Source: Aureibaculum sp. 2308TA14-22 (lineage in GTDB: Bacteria > Bacteroidota > Bacteroidia > Flavobacteriales > Flavobacteriaceae). From it: DNA of 64,000 nucleotides. Location of the stretch: contig NZ_JBEWXT010000001.1 of NCBI RefSeq assembly GCF_040538665.1, forward strand, positions 2,630,501-2,694,500, read 5' to 3'. Below the pieces are notes generated by a model. It was not told the origin of the DNA, made no database searches, and saw only the letters and a list, made by a program, of their open reading frames with translations. Below are positions 9,119-18,028 of the stretch, in pieces. How positions within the stretch are numbered: the stretch's first letter is position 1; each line of letters begins with the position of its first letter. Both the position numbers and the translations under genes were made by a program.

Positions 9119-9140
9119 ACTTTCAATATTTTCTGAAAGT
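9119..9140 (+). promoter_or_regulatory. Second copy of the GbsR-type operator
   Basis: ACTTTCA (9119-9125) and TGAAAGT (9134-9140) separated by 8 nt repeat the core of the palindrome at 8534-8561. It ends 13 nt before the ATG of the next gene, so bound protein would block a promoter or the transcript start there. Confidence 0.65.
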
Positions 9141-9153
9141 TTAAAAATTTAAA

Positions 9154-9507
9154 ATGAACTTGAATCTTATTGCATATAGTGTCTATTTACCAATCATCAG
9201 TTTAATCACTATTAAAACGGGTTGGTCTTTATATAAAAATGGAAAACTCTTTTTAGCAAACCTTTTTAACAATGATAAAGTTCTGGTTCAACGAATCAAT
9301 AAAATTCTATTAATGGGTTATTACCTCGTCAATCTAGGTTATGCAATAATTACAATATCCTATTGGGCAAAAATAAAAACTGAAGTAGAGTTAATTAATT
9401 CATTAACATTTACCCTCGGCAAACTGATTTTAATACTCGCCATTTTACATTACAACAATATATTCTGGCTCAAACAAATACAAAAAACAAATCTTTTAAA
9501 TCAATAA
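9154..9507 (+). CDS. Small membrane protein, unknown function (paralogue A)
   Basis: 117 residues with three hydrophobic segments (about 4-22, 50-70, 85-103). I do not recognise the family. The pattern YLPIIS...KNGKLF...NK...GYYLVNLGYA is shared with the next gene (YLPIAI...KNGKSF...NK...GFYLINIGWA), so the two are tandem paralogues. It follows an operator copy and is separated from the next gene by 2 nt, so it is translated as part of the same operon. Confidence 0.6.
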   Translation: MNLNLIAYSVYLPIISLITIKTGWSLYKNGKLFLANLFNNDKVLVQRINKILLMGYYLVNLGYAIITISYWAKIKTEVELINSLTFTLGKLILILAILHYNNIFWLKQIQKTNLLNQ

Positions 9508-9509
9508 TT

Positions 9510-9905
9510 ATGGAAAATTCAAAAATTATTATCGGCTATTTAATTTACTTACCTATTGCTATCGGATTGACAATTTATGTATCTAAGATGTTATTCAAAA
9601 ATGGAAAATCTTTTATGATGGATATTTTTAGAGGGAATGCAGAAATTGCATTAGCTACAAACAAACTATTCGAAATTGGGTTTTATCTTATTAATATTGG
9701 ATGGGCATTGTTAATATTAAAGATAACATATTACGGGACTACGAACATTAGTAACCAAGCTTTAATTGAGATTTTAAGCAAGAAAATCGGTGGATTCTCA
9801 ATTTACTTGGGGGTTATGTTATTTCTAAACCTACTTCTATTCTTAAAAGGCAGGAAAAAGGCCAATCATAAACCAATTGAGATTTCAAAACCTGAAAACT
9901 TGTAA
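9510..9905 (+). CDS. Small membrane protein, unknown function (paralogue B)
   Basis: 131 residues, three hydrophobic segments (about 8-26, 50-72, 93-112), with a basic C-terminal tail (KGRKKANHKP). It is clearly related to the preceding protein by the YLPI, KNGK.F and G[FY]YL[IV]N[IL]G motifs. Tight spacing (2 nt upstream) indicates coupled expression. No catalytic motif is seen; a membrane-associated accessory role is the most that can be said. Confidence 0.6.
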   Translation: MENSKIIIGYLIYLPIAIGLTIYVSKMLFKNGKSFMMDIFRGNAEIALATNKLFEIGFYLINIGWALLILKITYYGTTNISNQALIEILSKKIGGFSIYLGVMLFLNLLLFLKGRKKANHKPIEISKPENL

Positions 9906-9915
9906 AACCATAATC

Positions 9916-10257
9916 ATGAAAACTTTACACTATATAAACCTTGCAGCTCTTCTCATAACAATAGGTCTTTATGCTAGCATTAAATTTGTAATGTATGGAA
10001 TGATAGCTTCTTTCTTTTTAGGGATTATTCAGCTCTTTTTAGGAATCATATTGATAGTCTATTATCAAAATTTTAGTACAATACATCAAAATTATCTAAA
10101 AACATATTGGGCTATTGTTATTCTAGATATAACAGCAATCATAATCATATCAGATTTTAGTGTTAATCATTTTTATTCAATGATAATTGTACAAATAATC
10201 CCCATGTTAATTGCAACTTATTTTGTATTTCTAACCTATCAAGTTCAAAAATTATGA
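9916..10257 (+). CDS. Small four-helix membrane protein, unknown function
   Basis: 113 residues from the ATG at 9916 (an earlier in-frame ATG at 9877 would overlap the preceding gene by 29 nt and adds a polar stretch, so it is less likely). Four hydrophobic segments cover nearly the whole chain (about 5-22, 27-48, 60-80, 88-108). Not recognised. The stop overlaps the start of the next gene by 4 nt (ATGA), showing translational coupling with the oxidoreductase. Confidence 0.6.
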   Translation: MKTLHYINLAALLITIGLYASIKFVMYGMIASFFLGIIQLFLGIILIVYYQNFSTIHQNYLKTYWAIVILDITAIIIISDFSVNHFYSMIIVQIIPMLIATYFVFLTYQVQKL

Positions 10258-11153
10258 AAACAATTATAATAGCTGGAGGCAGCGGTTTCCTAGGTCAAGT
10301 TTTAGAAAATCATTTTACCAAAATTGGGTATGCAGTAAAAATATTAACTCGTAATCCGAAAAAAGAAAATCACATTTTTTGGGATGCCAAAACCATTGGA
10401 AAATGGACAAACGAATTGGAAAGGATTGAAGTTCTTATCAACCTTTCGGGAAAATCGGTCGATTGCCGTTACACGGATAAGAACAAAAAAGAAATTTACG
10501 ATTCGCGTATTGATTCCACACAAGTTTTGGGCAAGGCCATTCAGCAATGTGAGCGACCACCAAAGGTCTGGATGAACGCTTCAACAGCAACTATTTATCG
10601 TCATTCTTTAGATAAAGAAATGACCGAGAAAAATGGTGAAGTCGGCATTGACTTTTCTATGAACATAGCTAAATCTTGGGAAAAAGCATTTAATGAATTT
10701 AAGGCTCCAGAAACAAGAAAAGTGATTTTACGAACCTCCATAGTGTTAGGGAAAAACGGTGGAGCGTTTATCCCATTAAAAACATTGGCGAAATTTGGCC
10801 TAGGAGGTAAACAAGGTAACGGCAATCAAAAAGTAAGTTTTATTCATGAAGAAGATTTTGCAAGAGCTATTGAGTTTATTCTAAACCATAATGAGCTCAA
10901 TGGAATTTTTAATGTGACAGCTCCAAATCCAACAATTAATAAAACCTTAATGAATGTCATCCGAAAAGAAATGGGTATGCCTCTTGGAATTTCTCACCCG
11001 AGTTGGCTACTAGAAATAGGTGCAAAAATTATCGGTACCGAAACCGAATTGGTTTTAAAAAGTAGGAATGTAATTCCAGAAAGATTATTGGGATCTGGTT
11101 TCGTTTTTAACCATCCAACAATAGAAAACACCATGTCCAATTTATTAAATTAA
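10254..11153 (+). CDS. TIGR01777 family NAD(P)-dependent epimerase-like protein
   Basis: 299 residues. An extended SDR fold: the nucleotide-binding glycine motif IIIAGGSGFLGQVLENHF at about 4-20, LINLSGKSVDCRYT near 61-74, and a C-terminal DUF1731-like segment (NPTINKTLMNVIRKEMG onward). This is the SDR39U1/YfcH group, whose substrate is unsettled. Length is as expected (about 300). It is the last gene of the GbsR-controlled set, which suggests a job linked to the membrane proteins before it. Confidence 0.85.
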   Translation: MKTIIIAGGSGFLGQVLENHFTKIGYAVKILTRNPKKENHIFWDAKTIGKWTNELERIEVLINLSGKSVDCRYTDKNKKEIYDSRIDSTQVLGKAIQQCERPPKVWMNASTATIYRHSLDKEMTEKNGEVGIDFSMNIAKSWEKAFNEFKAPETRKVILRTSIVLGKNGGAFIPLKTLAKFGLGGKQGNGNQKVSFIHEEDFARAIEFILNHNELNGIFNVTAPNPTINKTLMNVIRKEMGMPLGISHPSWLLEIGAKIIGTETELVLKSRNVIPERLLGSGFVFNHPTIENTMSNLLN

Positions 11154-11183
11154 AACACGTTATTCAATTACACATATTATCGT

Positions 11184-11191
11184 TATTTTTG
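11184..11191 (+). promoter_or_regulatory. -7 promoter element of lpd
   Basis: TATTTTTG matches TAnnTTTG and lies 24 nt before the lpd start codon. No clear -33 TTTG is seen at the right spacing. Confidence 0.4.
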
Positions 11192-11214
11192 CGGTAATAA
11201 AATAAAATAAATTT

Positions 11215-12621
11215 ATGAGTAATTATGATGTAGCCATTATTGGTTCTGGTCCTGGGGGATATGTTGCTGCCATTCGCTGTGCACAATTAGGCATGAAAAC
11301 TGCCATCATCGAAAAATACGATACCCTTGGTGGCACCTGTTTAAATGTAGGTTGTATCCCTTCAAAAGCATTGCTAGACTCTTCGCATCATTATCATGAT
11401 GCTATTACACATTTTGAGGAACACGGCGTTGAAATTTCTGGTGAAATCAAAGCCAATCTTAAAAAGATGATTGACCGTAAGAAAAGTGTAGTTGACACCA
11501 ACACAAGCGGTATTAAATACTTAATGGATAAAAATAAAATCACGGTTTATCATGGCTTGGGTTCTTTTGTGGATGCAACACATATAAATGTCAAAAAATC
11601 AGATGGCAAAAAAGAAACCATTGAAGCCAAAAACACCATCATTGCTACCGGTTCAAAACCCTCAACATTACCTTTTATCAAACTGGATAAAAAACGTGTA
11701 ATAACATCTACCGAAGCATTAAGCCTGACCGAAATCCCCAAGCACATGGTCGTAATTGGTGGTGGTGTTATCGGACTAGAACTCGGACAAGTATATCGTA
11801 GATTAGGTGCCGAAGTTTCTGTTATAGAATATATGGATAGAATCATCCCAACTATGGACGCTGCTTTATCTAAAGAATTACAAAAAGTACTCAAAAAACA
11901 AGGTGTAAAGTTCTACACCAAGCATAAAGTTACTGCTGTAAAAGCAGGAGCAAAAGAAGTTACTATTACCGCTGATGATAAAAAAGGAAATCCTGTTGAA
12001 TTTAAAGGGGATTATTGTTTGGTTTCAGTAGGTAGAAGACCATACACGGACGGATTAAACCTTGATAAAGCGGGTGTAAAAGCCAATGATAGAGGTCAAA
12101 TTGAAGTTAACGATCATTTGCAAACTAATGTCTCAAATATTTATGCCATTGGCGATGTAATTAAAGGAGCTATGTTGGCTCATAAGGCTGAAGAAGAAGG
12201 TGTTTTTGTGGCCGAAACATTGGCAGGACAAAAACCACATATCGATTATGATTTAATTCCCGGTGTTGTTTATACTTGGCCCGAAGTTGCTGCAGTTGGA
12301 AAAACGGAAGAGGAACTTAACGAAGCTGGAGTTGACTATAAAAAAGGACAATTCTCCATGCGTGCTTTGGGTAGATCAAGAGCGAGTGGTGATATTGACG
12401 GATTTGTAAAAATATTGGCAGATGCAAAAACCGATGAGGTGCTAGGTGTACATATGTGCGGGGCAAGAGTAGCGGACTTAATTGCAGAAGCAGTTGTTGC
12501 TATGGAATTTAGGGCATCAGCTGAAGATATAGCGAGAATGAGTCATGCCCACCCAACCTATGCAGAAGCAGTTAAAGAAGCAGCATTGGATGCTACTGAT
12601 AAGAGGGCGTTGCATAGCTAA
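11215..12621 (+). CDS. lpdA: Dihydrolipoyl dehydrogenase (E3)
   Basis: 468 residues, normal length. FAD-binding GSGPGGYVAAI is at 10-20, the redox-active disulfide in GGTCLNVGCIPSKALL (Cys42, Cys47), the NAD-binding GGGVIGLELG near 182-191, the second FAD motif IYAIGDV near 310, and the catalytic His-Glu pair in HAHPTYAEAVKEA near the C-terminus. It is the E3 component shared by pyruvate and 2-oxoglutarate dehydrogenases and the glycine cleavage system; none of the other subunits is in this window. It stands as its own unit followed by a small lipoprotein gene 18 nt downstream. Confidence 0.95.
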   Translation: MSNYDVAIIGSGPGGYVAAIRCAQLGMKTAIIEKYDTLGGTCLNVGCIPSKALLDSSHHYHDAITHFEEHGVEISGEIKANLKKMIDRKKSVVDTNTSGIKYLMDKNKITVYHGLGSFVDATHINVKKSDGKKETIEAKNTIIATGSKPSTLPFIKLDKKRVITSTEALSLTEIPKHMVVIGGGVIGLELGQVYRRLGAEVSVIEYMDRIIPTMDAALSKELQKVLKKQGVKFYTKHKVTAVKAGAKEVTITADDKKGNPVEFKGDYCLVSVGRRPYTDGLNLDKAGVKANDRGQIEVNDHLQTNVSNIYAIGDVIKGAMLAHKAEEEGVFVAETLAGQKPHIDYDLIPGVVYTWPEVAAVGKTEEELNEAGVDYKKGQFSMRALGRSRASGDIDGFVKILADAKTDEVLGVHMCGARVADLIAEAVVAMEFRASAEDIARMSHAHPTYAEAVKEAALDATDKRALHS

Positions 12622-12638
12622 TTTTAAAACAATAGAAG

Positions 12639-13088
12639 ATGAAATTTTTTATAACAATTGCATTACTGATGGTAATATCTCTTACTGCTTGTAAGAGTAC
12701 AAAAGCCACGTCTTCTAACTATGCCACTTCTGTAAAAGAAATTACTCAGATGCTAAATCAAGATGCTAAGCATTGGAGTGATGGTAATGTAGAGGCTTTT
12801 ATGGGAAGCTATATCAAATCCGATAGTTTGGTTTTTATAGGCAAAAATGGCTTAACCTATGGTTGGCAACAGACCTTGGACAACTATAAAAAAGGATATC
12901 CAACCAAAGAGCATATGGGCACTTTAAAGTTCGACTTATTAGAATTTAAAGAATTAGCAGTAGATGCTTTTCTTGTAATTGGAAAATACAACCTTAAAAG
13001 AACCATTGGAGATGCAAGTGGATATTTTTCCATTATCTTAAAAAAGATTGATGGAAAATGGAAGATAATAGCTGATCATTCTTCATAA
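12639..13088 (+). CDS. NTF2-like (DUF4440/SnoaL-type) lipoprotein
   Basis: 149 residues. A lipoprotein signal peptide (hydrophobic stretch, LTAC lipobox, Cys18) is followed by a cone-shaped NTF2-like domain: VKEITQMLNQDAKHWSDGNVEAFMGSYIKSDSLVFIGKNG... and a C-terminal beta strand ending GKWKIIADHSS, the usual DUF4440 ending. Likely a periplasmic small-ligand-binding or catalytic domain of unknown substrate. It lies 18 nt after lpd and 8 nt before pabB, so the three may share a transcript. Confidence 0.75.
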   Translation: MKFFITIALLMVISLTACKSTKATSSNYATSVKEITQMLNQDAKHWSDGNVEAFMGSYIKSDSLVFIGKNGLTYGWQQTLDNYKKGYPTKEHMGTLKFDLLEFKELAVDAFLVIGKYNLKRTIGDASGYFSIILKKIDGKWKIIADHSS

Positions 13089-13095
13089 GATATAT

Positions 13096-14388
13096 TTGCG
13101 ATTTTCAAAAAAAATAAAACTTCAAAATCCTGCTGAGTTTAAGGAAAAAGTGTTGATTTGGGCTCAACAATTTGATGAGTTTACTTGGCTCGACAGTAAC
13201 AATTATCCACAACACTACTCAAACTACGATGCAGTACTTGCAGTTGATGCTCATACCGAATTGAATTGTAGTTACAAGGATGCTTTCAATAAGTTAAAAT
13301 CCTACAAAAATCAAAGCAACGATTTTATATTTGGTTATTTAAGCTATGATTTGAAGAACGATACCGAAAATCTGACTTCAGAAAACCTCGATGGTTTACA
13401 CTTTCCAGGCCTCTGTTTTTTTCAACCTAAAAAACTGTTCTTTTTTAAAGATGATGTGCTGGATGTTCAGTATTTGAAAATGTTTAAGGACGAGGTTGAT
13501 GAAGATTTAAAGAGTATTGAGAAAATTGATAAAACTTCCAACGCTTTGAATCAGTCTGATGTTAAAATCAAAAAGAGAATAACAAAAAAGCAATACTTAA
13601 AACAATTAGATAAAGTTTTAGAACATATTCGTAGAGGTGATATTTACGAAGTTAATTTTTGTCAAGAATTTTATGCGGAAAATACTATTATAAATCCTTT
13701 ACAAGTCTATCATCATTTAAACGAAATTTCTAATCCGCCTTTTGCCAGTTTTATAAAATTCAAAGATAAATTTGTAATTTCTGCTTCCCCAGAACGCTTT
13801 GTAAAGAAGGAAGGGAATAAAATTATTTCTCAACCTATAAAAGGAACTGCCAAAAGATTGACGGATAAAAAAGCGGACAAAAAACTCGCTTTGGCATTAT
13901 CAAATGACCCAAAAGAACGTTCTGAAAATATTATGATAGTCGATTTGGTACGTAACGACTTATCTAAAACTGCAATAAAAGGTTCAGTAAAAGTTGAAGA
14001 ATTATGTAAAGTATATTCCTTTGATCAAGTACATCAATTGATTTCGACAATTAGTGCAGAAGTTGAAGTAAAAACCGATGGCGTTGCCATTATAAAAAGT
14101 TTATTCCCCATGGGTAGTATGACTGGGGCTCCCAAACTATCGGCAATGCAAATTATTGAAAAATTAGAAGCAACCAAACGTGGTGTTTATTCTGGAGCAA
14201 TCGGTTATTTTACACCTGATGGTGATTTCGATTTTAATGTAGTTATCAGAAGTATTTTATATAACGAAAGTAACAACTATTTATCTTATTCAGTTGGTGG
14301 TGCTATTACTGCGAAATCCGATCCTGAGAAAGAATATGAAGAATGTTTGTTAAAGGCTATTGCGATGAAAAAGGCGTTGAAAAGCTAA
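13096..14388 (+). CDS. pabB: Chorismate-utilising enzyme, PabB-type (aminodeoxychorismate synthase component I)
   Basis: 430 residues, the size of stand-alone PabB. The chorismate-binding domain is clear: HIRRGDIYEVNFCQEF near 175-190, SPERFVKKEGNKIISQPIKG near 230, VDLVRNDLSK near 282, and FPMGSMTGAPKLSAMQIIE near 337. It should add ammonia to chorismate to form aminodeoxychorismate for folate. No in-frame ATG exists near the N-terminus: the start is taken as TTG at 13096, but this TTG also lies within a TATATTTG motif (13091-13098) resembling a -7 box, so ATA at 13090 or a later GTG/TTG (13150/13153) remain possible. An anthranilate synthase role is less likely without trp neighbours. Confidence 0.8.
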   Translation: MRFSKKIKLQNPAEFKEKVLIWAQQFDEFTWLDSNNYPQHYSNYDAVLAVDAHTELNCSYKDAFNKLKSYKNQSNDFIFGYLSYDLKNDTENLTSENLDGLHFPGLCFFQPKKLFFFKDDVLDVQYLKMFKDEVDEDLKSIEKIDKTSNALNQSDVKIKKRITKKQYLKQLDKVLEHIRRGDIYEVNFCQEFYAENTIINPLQVYHHLNEISNPPFASFIKFKDKFVISASPERFVKKEGNKIISQPIKGTAKRLTDKKADKKLALALSNDPKERSENIMIVDLVRNDLSKTAIKGSVKVEELCKVYSFDQVHQLISTISAEVEVKTDGVAIIKSLFPMGSMTGAPKLSAMQIIEKLEATKRGVYSGAIGYFTPDGDFDFNVVIRSILYNESNNYLSYSVGGAITAKSDPEKEYEECLLKAIAMKKALKS

Positions 14389-14414
14389 TTATAAATTCAC
14401 ATTACCAAATCCTT

Positions 14415-15602
14415 TCACAATGCATCTTTCATTTTTTTCGCTAAATCGTTATAACTGTATAAAACAAAATCATTACTATGATTTTCTAATGCCAGTTTTA
14501 CAGTTTCATGGATAAAATTATTATGATTCCCTGCAATACCAATAAGTTTAGGGTCTTTTATTTTAACCTTATATTTATCATATACCCAATCTGCATTTTC
14601 TTTGGAAGAAAAATATCTTTTATACCCTTTTAATTGACCAAGTAAGTTTTGCCCATAACTACTAAAACGAGCATTACTCCAATTTCCAAGTGCAAAATCA
14701 TAAGATAATAATCCTACTTTTAAATCTAAAAAATCGTAAAACCCATCTTCCCTTTCAAGCATAAAATCTGGAATTAACTTCAGATTTTTCTCGAATTTAT
14801 CTTTATGAACCTGCAACTCTAAATTTATATTACTTTTTGCAGATTTATATCCTAACGCTTTTGCAAATAAATGAGAATTTAATTGTAAAAATTTATCAAT
14901 TGTGGTTTCATGAACTTTATGATATGCTAAACTCTTTAACTCTGAAATAATGTCAGATTTCTTCCTCCAACCATTTAAGGATTTATTTTTTCTAAAATCA
15001 TTTATATTAAATATTGAATTTAGGATTTTATTAAATTGTCGAATATTAGTATTTTTTGTTATAATAATTGTTGAAGAATGTCTTCTGAATGAATAAATAC
15101 CCTCCATTTTACTAAAGACTAAGAAATTATTAAAAAACAAACCTGTTGTGTCATTATTTACAATAAATGGTAAATCAGAATCATCACTATTAAAATATGG
15201 GTAATCATCAACTATTTCATCAAAATTCTTTTTCAAAAACCCCTTATCACTTGTCGAGGCAAAAACAAAATTTACAAAATGTATGTGACTAGCATTATTC
15301 GAAACTTCTATTGCCGGTTTAAAATTTGAATAATCATTAGATATTTTTCCTCCATTCAAAAGGTAATTTATGTTGTAAGAAAATGTTTTATCTTCAATAA
15401 CAAACTTAGGTTTATTAGCTATTTTTTGAAATCCTAATAATTCTATCACATAATGATATTCAAGACTATTTATGATTATATAATTGCCAAAACCAGCATC
15501 ACTATGAATTTTCAAACCATTATATAATATTTCAGAATATATTACCTTGACCCAATTAGTAAAAAAATCATATAAAACTGATCTAAGTTCGCGAACAATC
15601 AT
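14415..15602 (-). CDS. Shedu-like (DUF4263) PD-(D/E)XK nuclease, putative anti-phage protein
   Basis: 395 residues. The C-terminal third has the layout of the DUF4263 nuclease of Shedu systems: ETTIDKFLQLNSHLF (Glu232), LIPDFMLEREDG (Asp279), YDFLDLKV (Asp293-X-Lys295), and a helix with GQLKGYKRYF (Gln323). Together these form a PD-(D/E)XK site. The N-terminal 220 residues match nothing I know; Shedu proteins carry variable N-terminal sensor domains. It is a single gene placed just downstream of argH (13 nt), on the same strand, so it could be read through from the arg operon. AT-rich with many Asn/Lys, like the defence genes at 34-40 kb. A family assignment by profile search is needed to be firm. 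Confidence 0.6.
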   Translation of the reverse strand: MIVRELRSVLYDFFTNWVKVIYSEILYNGLKIHSDAGFGNYIIINSLEYHYVIELLGFQKIANKPKFVIEDKTFSYNINYLLNGGKISNDYSNFKPAIEVSNNASHIHFVNFVFASTSDKGFLKKNFDEIVDDYPYFNSDDSDLPFIVNNDTTGLFFNNFLVFSKMEGIYSFRRHSSTIIITKNTNIRQFNKILNSIFNINDFRKNKSLNGWRKKSDIISELKSLAYHKVHETTIDKFLQLNSHLFAKALGYKSAKSNINLELQVHKDKFEKNLKLIPDFMLEREDGFYDFLDLKVGLLSYDFALGNWSNARFSSYGQNLLGQLKGYKRYFSSKENADWVYDKYKVKIKDPKLIGIAGNHNNFIHETVKLALENHSNDFVLYSYNDLAKKMKDAL

Positions 15603-15615
15603 AAGTTTTATTTTT

Positions 15616-16896
15616 CTAATTAACTTTCTTCATCTTCTCTCTGATCTCATCCAAGCATAAATTACCAATACTACCTAAATGCGTGTGGTTTACATTTTTA
15701 TCGGGTATAAACTCGCCTTTTTCTACTTTTGCTCCTACAATTTTATAGGCATCTCTAAAAGCAACACCATCTTGCACCAGTTTATTTACTTCCTCAACAG
15801 TAAATAAATAATCATACTTTGGGTCATCTAAAATTTCTTTGTTTACCTGTACGTTTGCAATAGAAAAGGTCATCATTTCCAAACACGATTTTAACGTTTG
15901 GATGGCTGGTAAGACCGCCTCTTTTAACAACTGCAAATCGCGTTGATAACCGCTTGGTAAATTACTAGAGATTAAAGTCAATTCATAGGGTAATGCCTGA
16001 AGTGCGTTACATTTTCCCCGTATCAATTCAAACACGTCAGGATTTTTTTTGTGCGGCATAATACTGGAGCCCGTAGTCAACTCGTCCGGAAAAGATACGA
16101 AGTTAAAATTCTGGCTCATATACAAACAAATATCCATAGCAAATTTTGACAATGTTCCTGCAACCGTACTCATTGCTGATGCTAATGCTTTTTCGGTTTT
16201 CCCACGACTCATTTGAGCGGCCACTACATTGTATTTCAAGGTTTCAAAGCCAAGCAAATCCGTGGTCATTTGACGGTCAATATCGAAAGAACTTCCATAA
16301 CCTGCCCCAGAACCTAGCGGATTCTGATCTGCAAGTTTATATGCGGCATTCAATAAATAAACATCATCTATTAAACTTTCGGCATACGCGGAAAACCACA
16401 ATCCAAACGAAGAGGGCATAGCCACTTGCAAATGCGTATAACCAGGCATCAACACGTTTTTATGTTCTTCAGCTTTTGATAATAACTCATCAAATAATGC
16501 CTTTACCAAGCCCTTTATCTCTTTGATTTCATCTTTAAAATAGAGGTGTAAATCGACTAAAACCTGATCATTTCTTGAACGTGCTGTATGGATTTTCTTT
16601 CCAGTATCACCCAACATTTCCGTTAACAAAAACTCCACCTTTGAATGTACATCTTCAAAAGTATCTTCAATTACAAAATTGCCCTTTTCTATATTATGCA
16701 AAATGCTGTTCAATTTAGCTTCAATGATAGAGATCTCCCTATCCTTTAAAATCTCTATTTTGTGTAACATTTTGGCATGTGCAATAGAACCTAAAACATC
16801 GTATTTTGCAATAATTAAATCCAATTGCCGATCGTTGCCAACCGTAAACATATCTATTTTTTTATTGGTACTAAAGCCTTTGTCCCAGAGTTTCAT
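15616..16896 (-). CDS. argH: Argininosuccinate lyase
   Basis: 426 residues, slightly shorter than the roughly 460 of the E. coli type but usual for flavobacteria. Signature GSSIMPHKKNPDVFE (276-290) carries the catalytic serine; THARSRNDQV is at 103-112 (written HTARSRNDQ) and GYTHLQ at 152-157. It splits argininosuccinate into arginine and fumarate, the last step of the pathway encoded by this operon. A 73-nt gap with a TCCCGA/TCGGGA hairpin separates it from argE. Confidence 0.93.
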   Translation of the reverse strand: MKLWDKGFSTNKKIDMFTVGNDRQLDLIIAKYDVLGSIAHAKMLHKIEILKDREISIIEAKLNSILHNIEKGNFVIEDTFEDVHSKVEFLLTEMLGDTGKKIHTARSRNDQVLVDLHLYFKDEIKEIKGLVKALFDELLSKAEEHKNVLMPGYTHLQVAMPSSFGLWFSAYAESLIDDVYLLNAAYKLADQNPLGSGAGYGSSFDIDRQMTTDLLGFETLKYNVVAAQMSRGKTEKALASAMSTVAGTLSKFAMDICLYMSQNFNFVSFPDELTTGSSIMPHKKNPDVFELIRGKCNALQALPYELTLISSNLPSGYQRDLQLLKEAVLPAIQTLKSCLEMMTFSIANVQVNKEILDDPKYDYLFTVEEVNKLVQDGVAFRDAYKIVGAKVEKGEFIPDKNVNHTHLGSIGNLCLDEIREKMKKVN

Positions 16897-16928
16897 ATTT
16901 TGCTATTTTGAATTATTAATGAGGTCTC

Positions 16929-16945
16929 TCCCGAAATAATCGGGA
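16929..16945. repeat. Hairpin of the TCCCGA/TCGGGA repeat family
   Basis: A 6-bp stem TCCCGA / TCGGGA with a 5-nt loop between argE and argH, similar to the perfect palindromes at 1414-1431 and 40790-40807. In an operon such a hairpin can stabilise or separate the distal transcript. Confidence 0.55.
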
Positions 16946-16969
16946 CGCTCAACCTAACAATCGTAATTA

Positions 16970-18028
16970 TTATAAAATTTTCTCTACTATTTTAATATAT
17001 AAATCAATTCCTTCCTCAATTTCTTTAACATAGATAAATTCATCCGCAGTATGTGAACGTAAAGAATCACCAGGGCCTAATTTTAAGGATGGGCAATTTA
17101 AAACCGCTTGATCTGATAATGTCGGCGAACCATAGGTTTCTCTATCCAACTCTATTCCAGCTTTTACTAAAGGGTGTGTTGCTGGTATGGATGATGAATT
17201 TAAGCGTAAAGATCGTTCTTTTACATCAACTTGAACATTGCTTTTTACAATTTCAAGCACTTCTTTATTACTATACGCATCAGTTATACGAATATCTACC
17301 ACAAAATGACACTCTGCCGGAATCACATTATGCTGATTTCCAGCCTCAATCTGTGTTACAGTCATTTTAATCTTGCCTAGAGTTTCAGAAACTTTTGGAA
17401 ACTCATAATTTTTAAACCAATTTATAGCTTCGACCGCTTTGTAAATGGAATTATCGCCCAAACCATGGGCCGCGTGACCAGCTTTACCATGGGCGTAGCA
17501 ATCCAGCACCAACAATCCTTTTTCCGCAATGGCCAATTGCATTAAAGTAGGTTCGCCAACAATGGCAACGTCAATTTTAGGCAATAATGGTAAAACGCTA
17601 TTCAACCCTAATTGTCCTGAGCTTTCTTCTTCTGCGGAAGCCACAATAATCAAATTATATTTTAAATTTTCATGATTATAATAAAAGGTAAATAATGCCA
17701 AAAGCGAGACTAGGCAACCTCCTGCATCATTGCTTCCTAAACCATATAATTTTCCATCGCTAATTTCAGGAATAAATGGATTTCGGGTATATGCTGAATT
17801 CGGTTTGACCGTATCGTGATGAGAGTTTAATAACAATGTTGGTTTAGTAGCATCAAAATACTTATTTAGTGCATACACATTATGATTACTGCGTTTAAAT
17901 TTAATATCATGTGCAATAAACCAATCCGCAATTAATAGAGCGGTCTCAGCTTCTTCGCTTGAAAAAGATTGGGTTGCAATAAGCCGTTGTAAAAGGGCAA
18001 TAGCCTCTTTGGTCAGTTTTTTAATCAT
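16970..18028 (-). CDS. argE: M20-family acyl-ornithine/citrulline deacylase (ArgE-like)
   Basis: 352 residues. Metal-binding residues are visible: SHHDTV (His70, Asp72), GSNDAGG (Asp101), SAEEESSG (catalytic Glu133, metal Glu134), VGEPT, and His in LRSHTADEFIYV near the C-terminus. It removes the acyl group (acetyl or succinyl) in the arginine pathway; in Bacteroidota, where the carbamoyltransferase acts on the acylated ornithine, the substrate would be acyl-citrulline. The start overlaps the argB stop by 4 nt, showing coupled translation. Confidence 0.85.
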   Translation of the reverse strand: MIKKLTKEAIALLQRLIATQSFSSEEAETALLIADWFIAHDIKFKRSNHNVYALNKYFDATKPTLLLNSHHDTVKPNSAYTRNPFIPEISDGKLYGLGSNDAGGCLVSLLALFTFYYNHENLKYNLIIVASAEEESSGQLGLNSVLPLLPKIDVAIVGEPTLMQLAIAEKGLLVLDCYAHGKAGHAAHGLGDNSIYKAVEAINWFKNYEFPKVSETLGKIKMTVTQIEAGNQHNVIPAECHFVVDIRITDAYSNKEVLEIVKSNVQVDVKERSLRLNSSSIPATHPLVKAGIELDRETYGSPTLSDQAVLNCPSLKLGPGDSLRSHTADEFIYVKEIEEGIDLYIKIVEKIL

